Assembly (NCBI GenBank): GCA_937914965.1 | Contig: CALGIY010000109.1 | Coordinates: forward strand, 1-6,367 | Direction: 5' to 3' | Source of the DNA: an uncultured Thermoanaerobacteraceae bacterium | Lineage (GTDB): Bacteria; Bacillota; DSM-12270; Thermacetogeniales; Thermacetogeniaceae | DNA length: 6,367 nucleotides | Position numbers and translations under genes: made by a program | Part shown: positions 1 to 5,788 of the stretch, in pieces | How positions within the stretch are numbered: position 1 is the first letter of the stretch | How the letters are laid out: each line of letters starts with the position of its first letter | The notes under the pieces: generated by a model | The model's database searches: none | What the model was told of the DNA's origin: nothing | Seen by the model: the letters and a program-made list of their open reading frames with translations, nothing else

Positions 1-12
1 CGGGCAAGCAGG

Positions 13-33
13 GCAAGGTGGTACACACCTTGC
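13..33 (+). repeat. Hairpin GCAAGGTG / CACCTTGC, possible plus-strand terminator
   Basis: A perfect 8-bp inverted repeat (13-20 and 26-33) with a 5-nt loop. On the plus strand it is followed by TATTTTGCTT, a modest T-rich tail, so it could end a plus-strand transcript entering from the left. On the minus strand no T run follows. The bases GGGCAAG also occur at 2-8 and 11-17 as a direct repeat. Role uncertain. Confidence 0.35.
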
Positions 34-67
34 TATTTTGCTTCATTCCCCCTGAATATCTTCTATA

Positions 68-85
68 CAGGAAACTAATTTCCTG
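68..85. repeat. Hairpin CAGGAAA / TTTCCTG downstream of mfd
   Basis: A perfect 7-bp inverted repeat (68-74 and 79-85) with a 4-nt CTAA loop, 32 bases past the mfd stop. It lacks an adjacent T run on the minus strand. It could protect the 3' end of the mfd message or be incidental. Confidence 0.3.
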
Positions 86-116
86 CCTTTCCTTCTCTGG
101 TATTTTTTAATGGACA

Positions 117-3100
117 CTAACCACCAAGCAAGGCTTTTTTCAGCATCCTGACTAGTTCTGGGGGCGGCAAACCCCTCGTGTCTATCCGGATCTCCAGCCC
201 GCCTACAGTTGAAAAGGCAAGACGGTGCCCGAAGACGCTGCTCCAGAAGGCCAGTTGGTCACCCCGGGGCAACGTCTGTTCATCAAAACGCATGGTCATA
301 ATATATCCAGTATGCTGCACCTCACTGACATGTAGTTCCCGGGCACCGGTCCTGATACGGGCTAAATCAAAGAGGTAAACAACCGGTTCTGGCATTTTGC
401 CGTAACGGTCGCGCACTTCTTTGATCAGTTCATCCACTTCCTTTAGATTTTCGGCCAGGGCAAGGCGCCGATAAATCTCCACCTTCTCCCTTCCGTCCCG
501 AATGTAGGAATCCGGAATATAGGAGTCGACCCGCAGGTCGAAAAGAGGAGCAGTCGCTTTTTTTTCAGGCACCTGCTCCCCTTTGAGTTCCCTGACCGCC
601 TCTTGGAGCAGTTGGTTGTAGAGGTCAAATCCTACGGCGGCCATTTGCCCGTGCTGTTCTGCTCCCAGGATATTTCCTGCGCCCCGGATTTCCAGGTCCC
701 GCAGGGCAATTTTAAAACCCGCTCCGAACTCAGTGAACTCCTGGATGGCTCTAAGCCTTTTCTCCGACTGCTCGGTCAGTACCTTGTCCCCGGTAAAGGT
801 GAAGTAAGCGTAAGCCAGGCGACTGGAGCGGCCTACCCGACCACGCAGTTGGTAGAGCTGGGCGAGGCCAAACCAGTCCGCATTCTCCACAATCAAGGTA
901 TTGGCATTGGGAAAGTCCAGCCCACTTTCGATAATCGTGGTACAGACCAGGCAGTCGAATTTCTGGTTCAAAAACTCCCACATCACCCGCTCCAGTTCAT
1001 CCTCTTTCATCTGCCCGTGGGCAATCTGGAAAGAGGCCTCCGGCACCAACCCCTGGAGATAGTAGAGAGTACGAGAAATACTTTGTACCCTGTTGTGTAC
1101 ATAAAATATTTGACCACCCCGCTGGATCTCCTTTATGATAGCATCCCGCACCAGATCCGGATTGTATTCCAACACATAGGTCTGTACCGGGAGACGGTCC
1201 TCTGGTGGTGTCTCGATCAAACTGAGGTCCCGCACCCCACCCAGAGACATCTGTAAAGTACGGGGAATTGGGGTGGCGGTCATGGCTATCACATCCACAT
1301 TGGCTTTAAGCATCTTGATCTTTTCCTTGTGTACCACCCCGAAGCGCTGTTCCTCATCGATCACCAACAGCCCCAAATCCTTAAAAACCACATCACCGGA
1401 GAGGAGCCGGTGTGTACCGATGATCACATCTACCAGGCCCTTTTTTAGAGCTGTCAGAGCTTTCTTTTGTTGAGCAGGGGTCCGAAACCTGCTCAACATC
1501 TCTACCTGTACAGGATAGTGATCAAAGCGTTCCTTGAAGGTAAGGTAATGCTGATGCGCAAGTACTGTTGTCGGCACCAGCACCGCCACCTGCTTCCCAT
1601 CCTGCACAGCCTTAAATGCGGCCCTAATGGCCACCTCGGTTTTCCCAAAACCCACATCCCCGCAAATCAGGCGGTCCATGGGGCGCACCCTTTCCATATC
1701 TGCTTTCACTTCGCCAATGGCCTGAACCTGGTCCGGGGTCTCCTCATAGGGGAACTGTTCCTCAAACTCCCGCTGCCAAACTGTATCCTGTGGGAAAACA
1801 TGACCCGGGGTCCGGTTGCGCTCAGCATAGAGTGCCAGCAGGTCCTGGGCCAGTTCCTGGACACGTTTTTTGACCCTTTGTTTTAAGCGTGACCAGTCGG
1901 TCCCACCAAGACGGGAAAGGCGTGGGGCAGATCCTTCAGGACCAGTGTACTTCTGGACAAGCCCTACCTGATCCACAGGGACATAAAGCTTGTCATCCCC
2001 AGTGTAAGCGATCTCCAGGTAATCTCTGTTGGTCCCATCTGTTTCCTTCTTGCAGATACCAATGTAACGGCCAATCCCATGGTGTACATGTACCACAAAA
2101 TCACCGGGACTGAGATCAGGTAGGTGATCAGCAGTTGTGGTCCGCCGCCGGGGTCTGCTCGACCTTCCACGCCTATACATCTCCTCAGCTGTTACCACTG
2201 CTAAAATGCCCGGCACCTCGAAACCACGGCTCAAAAAACCGGTGCCCACCTGCAGTCTGCCTTCTTCCAGGTGCTCCTGCCAGACCTCATCTATAGAAAA
2301 AGACATTTCCAGATCTTTTAGTTCTCTTTCCAGTTGTTTTAAATTAACATCAGTGCGCGCCAGGAGAAGAACAGTTGTTTTTCTTCGCAGCCACTCACGG
2401 ACCTCCTGGACCAGAAGGTCAGGACGCCCCAGGAAAGAATGCATCTCCTTAGTGGAGAAGCTGAAGTGAGATTTTAGTGGGAAGTCAACCCGGGTCAGCA
2501 GTCGGGATAGACCGATAAGGGGGAATTCAACCAACTGCTTGAGCAGCTGCTCACCATCAAAGTAGTGTTTTTGCCAGGGGGTAAAGGAATTCCCCTCTTG
2601 AAAGAGGCGCCTGTAGTCAGACTCTAGAAGCGCAGTACGCCCCCGGCTCTGCTCCGCAAAGCGGCCGGGATCATCCATAATAACCAGTGAACCGGTGGGA
2701 AGGTAATCTAAAAGGGACACCTGTTCCGGATAAAAATAAGGCTGCACCAGGTTGAGGGAGCCGGCACCTTCTCCAGCCATCTCCAAAAGCCTGTTGACCC
2801 GCAGCTGAAGACGGGAAAGAGCGCTCCTGTTCCCTTTTATTTGATCCCGCCTTTTTTTATATCCTTCGCGGATGCGCTCCAAAGCGGCATCCGCCAACTC
2901 CGGGTCATAAACAAATTCCCTTGCCGGCCAAACCTTAATCAGGTCAAGGCTCTTATGAGACCGCTGTGTTTCCGGATCCAGTTCTCTGATCGATGTAATT
3001 TCATCCCCCCAGAACTCCAGGCGTACAGGCTCACCATAAAAGGGATAGATATCCACAACATCTCCACGGACCGCAAACTGACCAGGCGCTAAAGCATTCT

Positions 3101-3674
3101 CCAGACGCTCATAGCCAGCCTGGATGAGGCAGCAGGGAAGGGAGCTGTAATCGATTTCCTGGTTTACCCTGAGAGAGATCGCTGCTCTCTCCCAGTCCCC
3201 GGCGGGAATCAACTTCGGCAGCAAAGCCTCGACAGGAGCAATAACCACCGGCTGGTTTCCCGACAGCAAAGCAGCCAGCGTTTGCAGGCGACCAGCCGCG
3301 GGTTCCCGGCTGGCAGCCACCACTTCAAAGGGAAGAGCCTCTGCAGGATCAAAGACTAATACCTGCCGGTCGGGCATTAGCTGTTCTAGATCCCCTGCCC
3401 AGGCAGCTGCCTGGTCGGTCCCTGGCGCAATAACCAAAAGCGCGCCTTTAAATCCCCCTTCTTGGAAAAGTGAGGCCGCCGCCAGGGCGGCGGCAGAACC
3501 CGCCAGTCCCGAGACCAGCATGGGCAGTTCACCTTTTTTCAAAGCTTTGAGGGCATCTTTGTAACCAGGTATTTTTATCAGCAGATTCTGCAATGAGCAA
3601 CACACCTTTTTTAGGACCATATGAAAATGAGGCAGGGCCAAAAAAGCCCCCCTTATCCTACTTGCTGTCAACAT
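117..3674 (-). CDS. mfd: Transcription-repair coupling factor Mfd (superfamily 2 translocase)
   Basis: Mfd is a cytoplasmic ATP-driven dsDNA translocase. It binds RNA polymerase stalled at lesions, pushes it off and recruits UvrA for nucleotide excision repair. Seen, numbered from the chosen start (1185 residues; B. subtilis Mfd is about 1177): an N-terminal UvrB-like module with a degenerate nucleotide site (GLAGSAA, 56-62); the CarD-like RNA polymerase-interacting domain at about 520-590 (HHGIGRYIGI); Walker A GFGKT at 675-679; DEEQ box at 773-776; TATPIPRT at 799-806; helicase motif VI QLRGRVGRS at 942-950; the translocation motif LRDLEIRGAGN from 991; and a TRCF C-terminal domain from about 1043. 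Stop codon is TAG. Start: the frame is open to 3815, but a terminator at 3710-3740 lies inside that extension, so the start must be downstream. ATG at 3674 has a degenerate GGTGAT site at the right distance and is preferred. ATG at 3620 (1167 residues), or a TTG near 3593 behind AAAGGTG, would fit homolog N-termini equally well. Family identity is certain; the start is not. Confidence 0.97.
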   Translation of the reverse strand: MLTASRIRGAFLALPHFHMVLKKVCCSLQNLLIKIPGYKDALKALKKGELPMLVSGLAGSAAALAAASLFQEGGFKGALLVIAPGTDQAAAWAGDLEQLMPDRQVLVFDPAEALPFEVVAASREPAAGRLQTLAALLSGNQPVVIAPVEALLPKLIPAGDWERAAISLRVNQEIDYSSLPCCLIQAGYERLENALAPGQFAVRGDVVDIYPFYGEPVRLEFWGDEITSIRELDPETQRSHKSLDLIKVWPAREFVYDPELADAALERIREGYKKRRDQIKGNRSALSRLQLRVNRLLEMAGEGAGSLNLVQPYFYPEQVSLLDYLPTGSLVIMDDPGRFAEQSRGRTALLESDYRRLFQEGNSFTPWQKHYFDGEQLLKQLVEFPLIGLSRLLTRVDFPLKSHFSFSTKEMHSFLGRPDLLVQEVREWLRRKTTVLLLARTDVNLKQLERELKDLEMSFSIDEVWQEHLEEGRLQVGTGFLSRGFEVPGILAVVTAEEMYRRGRSSRPRRRTTTADHLPDLSPGDFVVHVHHGIGRYIGICKKETDGTNRDYLEIAYTGDDKLYVPVDQVGLVQKYTGPEGSAPRLSRLGGTDWSRLKQRVKKRVQELAQDLLALYAERNRTPGHVFPQDTVWQREFEEQFPYEETPDQVQAIGEVKADMERVRPMDRLICGDVGFGKTEVAIRAAFKAVQDGKQVAVLVPTTVLAHQHYLTFKERFDHYPVQVEMLSRFRTPAQQKKALTALKKGLVDVIIGTHRLLSGDVVFKDLGLLVIDEEQRFGVVHKEKIKMLKANVDVIAMTATPIPRTLQMSLGGVRDLSLIETPPEDRLPVQTYVLEYNPDLVRDAIIKEIQRGGQIFYVHNRVQSISRTLYYLQGLVPEASFQIAHGQMKEDELERVMWEFLNQKFDCLVCTTIIESGLDFPNANTLIVENADWFGLAQLYQLRGRVGRSSRLAYAYFTFTGDKVLTEQSEKRLRAIQEFTEFGAGFKIALRDLEIRGAGNILGAEQHGQMAAVGFDLYNQLLQEAVRELKGEQVPEKKATAPLFDLRVDSYIPDSYIRDGREKVEIYRRLALAENLKEVDELIKEVRDRYGKMPEPVVYLFDLARIRTGARELHVSEVQHTGYIMTMRFDEQTLPRGDQLAFWSSVFGHRLAFSTVGGLEIRIDTRGLPPPELVRMLKKALLGG

Positions 3675-3677
3675 TAT

Positions 3678-3683
3678 ATCACC
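3678..3683 (-). promoter_or_regulatory. Weak ribosome binding site supporting the 3674 start of mfd
   Basis: On the minus strand the bases before ATG 3674 read CGGTGATATA. GGTGAT is complementary to the 16S 3' end and sits where it does in the common GGAGGTGATATAATG arrangement, although the GGA part is lost. ATG 3620 has no purine-rich site upstream. This is the main sequence argument for the 3674 start, and it is not decisive. Confidence 0.45.
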
Positions 3684-3695
3684 GGGAAGGATGTA

Positions 3696-3704
3696 ATTAT
3701 ACCA
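3696..3704 (-). promoter_or_regulatory. Extended -10 promoter for mfd
   Basis: The minus strand reads TGGTATAAT: a perfect TATAAT hexamer (3701-3696) preceded by the TGn extension (3704-3702). The -35 position falls in the terminator stem and shows no TTGACA-like hexamer, as expected of an extended -10 promoter. Transcription would begin about 7 nt downstream, near 3689. That leaves a leader of only about 15 nt before ATG 3674, or about 70 nt before ATG 3620. The promoter call is inferred from the motif alone. Confidence 0.5.
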
Positions 3705-3709
3705 ACAAC

Positions 3710-3740
3710 AAAAAACCCCGCTCGTGAAAAGCGGGGTTTT
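3710..3740 (-). terminator. Intrinsic terminator after the four-helix membrane protein gene
   Basis: A perfect 10-bp stem, AAAACCCCGC (3712-3721) with GCGGGGTTTT (3731-3740), encloses a 9-nt loop. On the minus strand the stem is followed by a run of T (3715-3710). It lies about 20 bases past the stop codon of the 3760-4155 gene and upstream of mfd, so it should end the bL25-pth-membrane protein transcript. The plus-strand side also carries four T residues, so weak bidirectional action is possible. Confidence 0.9.
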
Positions 3741-3759
3741 CTTGGCTGCCTCTTTTAGA

Positions 3760-4155
3760 CTAGCGTACACCCGTTGGCACAAACATATCAATAATACCGA
3801 CGATAGCAGCTGCAATCAAAGCACCCAGAACAGTCACCCTGAGACCAGGGATCATAAACTGGAGCACGTAGAAGATTACCGCAGAAACAACAAACCCAAC
3901 CCCGCCGCGTGCATAAGGGGAAATATTGCGGCCAAAAAGGGTTTCAAGACCAAAACCGATTGCGGCAATCAAGACGGCGGCCAGTAGAGCATGCCAGAAA
4001 GAAAGTCCGGTAAAACCGGGTGTAATAAAGCTAACCACCATCAAAACGATCGCAGCCACGATAAACCTAATGATGTGGGCCAGCCAGCCCTGTCCCGCCA
4101 TACCGGTGATCCCTCCACCGGTATCACCACGAGTCCCCCTGTCCTCATCTGCCAT
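3760..4155 (-). CDS. Four-helix membrane protein, PF04020 (phage holin 4_2 / YvlD-like) family
   Basis: A 131-residue integral membrane protein. A polar, glycine-rich N-terminal segment (about 1-26) is followed by four hydrophobic segments at about 29-46, 52-71, 84-103 and 105-125. Two proline-glycine turns, FITPGF (43-48) and FMIPGL (100-105), each precede an alanine/leucine-rich helix. The protein therefore looks like an internal duplication of a two-helix unit, typical of PF04020. The family name refers to phage holins, but most members are chromosomal proteins of unknown role, and nothing here suggests a prophage or lysis cassette. The ATG at 4155 is chosen because AGGGGAGGTGATAAT lies directly before it; the frame is open 31 codons further upstream (to 4248) without a comparable site. 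The gene follows pth by 115 bases and ends at a strong terminator. It takes the position that fin occupies in Bacillus, but does not resemble that small soluble protein. Function unknown. Confidence 0.85.
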   Translation of the reverse strand: MADEDRGTRGDTGGGITGMAGQGWLAHIIRFIVAAIVLMVVSFITPGFTGLSFWHALLAAVLIAAIGFGLETLFGRNISPYARGGVGFVVSAVIFYVLQFMIPGLRVTVLGALIAAAIVGIIDMFVPTGVR

Positions 4156-4270
4156 ATTATCACCTCCCCTGGCCAAACTTGGTTCTGTGCTGTTATTTAC
4201 AGCAACAGGAAGCATTATCCATAGTTTAACCAGAAAAGGAGTATTCATGCACCAAGCTCAAAAACATGAC
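4156..4270 (-). other. Spacer between pth and the membrane protein gene
   Basis: This 115-base spacer holds the strong ribosome binding site described separately and a small perfect inverted repeat, TGCTGT (4188-4193) and ACAGCA (4199-4204), with a 5-nt loop. No T run follows the repeat on either strand, so it is not a terminator. A GATAAT hexamer on the minus strand (4219-4214) resembles a -10 box but has no matching -35 or TGn extension. I therefore cannot say whether the membrane gene has its own promoter or is read through from pth. Confidence 0.5.
4159..4170 (-). promoter_or_regulatory. Strong ribosome binding site of the membrane protein gene
   Basis: The minus strand reads AGGGGAGGTGAT, of which nine consecutive bases (GGAGGTGAT) match the complement of the 16S rRNA 3' end. 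GGAGG is 7 nt from ATG 4155. This fixes the start and excludes the 31-codon upstream extension. It is the strongest translation initiation site in the window. Confidence 0.9.
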
Positions 4271-4894
4271 TCAAACGCCCGGCACCCTCTTGTTGAAGTG
4301 ATTCATGGCAGTCTCAATCCCATCTGTTAACCAGCACTGTGCAGCCCGGACAGATGCATCCCAGGCCTCTTCAAATAAAGGCCTCTCCTCGAAAGAGAAG
4401 GGTTTAAGAACATACTCCACTGTCTCCAAACCCGCAGATGGGCGACCGATCCCGATTCTGAGCCGCGCGAAATTCTGGGATCCTAAATGGTCGATGATCG
4501 ACTGCACACCCTTGTGACCCCCAGAACTGCCCCCCGGGCGCAGTCTAATGGTGCCTGCGGGTCGGTCAAGATCATCATGAATCACCAGCAGATCCTCAGG
4601 AGCCAGGCCCCATCTTCGATACAAAAGGCGCTGCACCGCCTCTCCGCTGAGGTTCATATAGGTCAGAGGCCGCACAAGCATAACCGATACCCCTTCGATC
4701 TCTGCAGGACAGGTGCTGGCCAAGTGGCGGTAATCCTTCCAAACCCCACCAGCACCGGCGATCCTCTCCACAGCCCGGTAACCCGCATTGTGGCGTGTCC
4801 GGGCATAACGAGGGCCGGGGTTTCCCAAGCCGCAGATAACTTTGTCAGGCTTGGTCCCGCCCTGGTTGACAAACCCCCGCAGTCGGGTAAACAT
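4271..4894 (-). CDS. pth: Peptidyl-tRNA hydrolase
   Basis: Pth cleaves the ester bond of peptidyl-tRNAs dropped by ribosomes, freeing tRNA in the cytosol. In Bacillus the same gene is called spoVC. The 207 residues show the family pattern: GLGNPG with Asn25, TRHNAG with the catalytic base His35, YMNLSG with Asn81, HDDLD with Asp107, and GGHKG followed by FARLRIGIGRP (142-152). These match E. coli Asn10, His20, Asn68, Asp93 and the region of Asn114; here the residue at the Asn114 position is Lys128. The first 16 residues (MFTRLRGFVNQGGTKP) form an N-terminal extension compared with shorter homologs that start just before the GLGNPG strand. ATG 4894 is the best start: it lies 3 nt after the bL25 stop, and AGGA within the last bL25 codons can serve as its ribosome binding site, so translation is probably coupled. 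Stop is TGA. Confidence 0.97.
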   Translation of the reverse strand: MFTRLRGFVNQGGTKPDKVICGLGNPGPRYARTRHNAGYRAVERIAGAGGVWKDYRHLASTCPAEIEGVSVMLVRPLTYMNLSGEAVQRLLYRRWGLAPEDLLVIHDDLDRPAGTIRLRPGGSSGGHKGVQSIIDHLGSQNFARLRIGIGRPSAGLETVEYVLKPFSFEERPLFEEAWDASVRAAQCWLTDGIETAMNHFNKRVPGV

Positions 4895-4897
4895 CTC

Positions 4898-5548
4898 TTA
4901 CTCTTCCTGTTCTTCCTGATCTTCAGCAGCTTCGTCTTCGGTATCAATTCCTTCTTCTGTCTCTTCCTCTTCCTCTTCCTCCATTTGCGGAGCAAGGAGT
5001 AATGCAATGACAGAATCCGGTTCGGAAACGAACTCCACACCCTCTGGGGCTTCCAGATCCCCAACACTAATCTGGTCGCCGATTTCCAGGCTGCTGATAT
5101 CAGCCTCCAGGCGTTCCGGCATCTGGGTAGGCAGGCAGGATACAGTCACTGAACGCAGCATATGCTGCAGGATCCCACCATCCTTGATACCCGCGGGTTC
5201 TCCGACGAGAACAATAGGAATCTCGGTGATGATTTGCTCTGTTAGAACAACCTGGAAAAAATCCGCATGCAGCAGTTCCCGACGCACGGGTTCCCGCTGG
5301 ACCTCGCGGCACATTACTAAATATGTTTCCTGCTCATCTCCGTTGGCAACATCCAAGTTAATCAGAGTATTACCAATACTGTGATTGGTAATAATCGTGT
5401 CCAATTCCTTGGCTGAAACTTGGAGCAGGACGTTCCCAACCTCTTTTCCGTAAAGGACCGCCGGGACCATCCCCTGGCAACGCAGGGTGCGTACATCACC
5501 CTTAGTGCCACGCTCCCTCCCTTGAGCACTTAAATTAATATTTTCCAT
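4898..5548 (-). CDS. rplY: Large-subunit ribosomal protein bL25, Ctc/TL5 long form
   Basis: bL25 binds 5S rRNA in the 50S central protuberance. The two-domain long form is called Ctc (general stress protein) in Bacillus. The protein has 216 residues (B. subtilis Ctc about 204). The N-terminal 5S-binding domain (about 1-95) carries VPAVLYG (28-34) and EPVRRELLHADFF (86-98). The C-terminal beta domain (about 99-186) carries VGEPAGIKDGG and ends in SEPDSVIALL. A strongly acidic tail occupies 189-216, including a run of seven Glu; 19 of 28 residues are Asp or Glu. Start: the frame also opens with TTG at 5554, but AGGAG (5562-5558) is only 3 nt from that codon and 9 nt from ATG 5548, so ATG 5548 is chosen. 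The gene leads the minus-strand cluster, directly followed by pth. Alternative symbol: ctc. Confidence 0.96.
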   Translation of the reverse strand: MENINLSAQGRERGTKGDVRTLRCQGMVPAVLYGKEVGNVLLQVSAKELDTIITNHSIGNTLINLDVANGDEQETYLVMCREVQREPVRRELLHADFFQVVLTEQIITEIPIVLVGEPAGIKDGGILQHMLRSVTVSCLPTQMPERLEADISSLEIGDQISVGDLEAPEGVEFVSEPDSVIALLLAPQMEEEEEEETEEGIDTEDEAAEDQEEQEE

Positions 5549-5557
5549 ATTCAAACA

Positions 5558-5562
5558 CTCCT
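5558..5562 (-). promoter_or_regulatory. Ribosome binding site of bL25, decides ATG 5548
   Basis: AGGAG on the minus strand lies 9 nt before ATG 5548. The in-frame TTG at 5554 would leave a spacer of only 3 nt, too short for efficient initiation. Confidence 0.8.
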
Positions 5563-5585
5563 ATTCCCTAAAAAATTTTGTGCCT

Positions 5586-5617
5586 GTTTGATACAAACTA
5601 AGTTCTTTACCTAGTTT
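5586..5617. repeat. Two overlapping short inverted repeats in the bL25 leader region
   Basis: GTTTG-ATA-CAAAC (5586-5598) is a 5-bp palindrome with a 3-nt centre. AAACTA (5595-5600) and TAGTTT (5612-5617) form a second 6-bp inverted repeat with an 11-nt loop. The two share the AAAC bases (5595-5598), so only one hairpin could form at a time in RNA. They lie 38 to 69 bases upstream of ATG 5548. They could be a protein operator or a leader switch, but arms this short in AT-rich DNA may be chance. Confidence 0.3.
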
Positions 5618-5772
5618 AGCCTTAAGACATATGAAAAATCAAGAGATTTGAAAGAACTCTCGACCAAATAAACCAGGCATACCCTTCTACCCAGACCAAT
5701 ATATTTTATCAGAGTTATTCTAAAGAAGCAGTAAATATCTTTAGTCTTTCTTTCTTAAAAAAAACTTAATCC

Positions 5773-5779
5773 AAGGAGG
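5773..5779 (+). promoter_or_regulatory. Ribosome binding site of the PRC-barrel gene, decides TTG 5789
   Basis: AAGGAGG lies 9 nt before TTG 5789. An in-frame TAA at 5756-5758 closes the frame upstream, and no ATG or GTG lies between it and the TTG. The next possible start (GTG 5822) has no such site and would remove the first strand of the PRC domain. Confidence 0.9.
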
Positions 5780-5788
5780 CGAAATCAA

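Larger units (their letters stand above)
1..116. other. Left-edge spacer downstream of mfd
   Basis: This sequence follows the mfd stop codon. No gene can be supported. It holds two perfect short hairpins, listed separately. Neither is followed by a T run in the direction of mfd transcription, so no terminator for mfd is visible. The mfd transcript may continue into a gene beyond the left edge, which in Bacillus would be spoVT. Confidence 0.5.
5549..5788. promoter_or_regulatory. AT-rich divergent spacer between bL25 and the PRC-barrel gene
   Basis: These 240 bases are clearly richer in A and T than the flanking genes. Transcripts leave in both directions, so promoters for both must lie here or, for the plus side, overlap the bL25 start. 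I find no hexamer pair that fits sigma-A well. The best are partial: on the minus strand TTGATT and TAAACT 18 bases apart, and on the plus strand TTTACC (5607) and TATGAA (5630) 17 bases apart, each 4 of 6. Inverted repeats at 5586-5617 and an A8 tract at 5757-5764 are the only other structure. No gene or RNA gene is visible. Confidence 0.5.

Noticed and set aside
1..46. Possible start of a further minus-strand gene (ATG at 46, reading MKQNSKVC...)
   Set aside because: The purine run before it is only 1 nt from the ATG, the 15 visible codons match no family I know, and a hairpin lies inside; too little sequence to support.
603..1256. Open frame of 217 codons on the plus strand
   Set aside because: It lies wholly opposite the conserved helicase and C-terminal domains of mfd and has no recognisable motif.
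3760..4155. Prophage or lysis cassette suggested by the 'phage holin' family name
   Set aside because: No endolysin, phage structural gene or integrase is nearby; the neighbours are all housekeeping genes and the family is mostly chromosomal.
4156..4248. 31-codon N-terminal extension of the membrane protein, resembling a short hydrophobic leader
   Set aside because: The strong AGGGGAGGTGAT site immediately before ATG 4155 lies inside this extension, and no ribosome binding site precedes 4248.
4487..5002. Open frame of 171 codons on the plus strand, ending in a Phe/Leu-rich segment
   Set aside because: It is opposite pth and the Glu-rich tail of bL25; the hydrophobic end is simply the reverse complement of the GAG/GAA repeat.
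5678..5685. CATACCCT resembling a sigma-E -10 element on the plus strand
   Set aside because: No matching -35 element is found at the expected 14-15 base distance.
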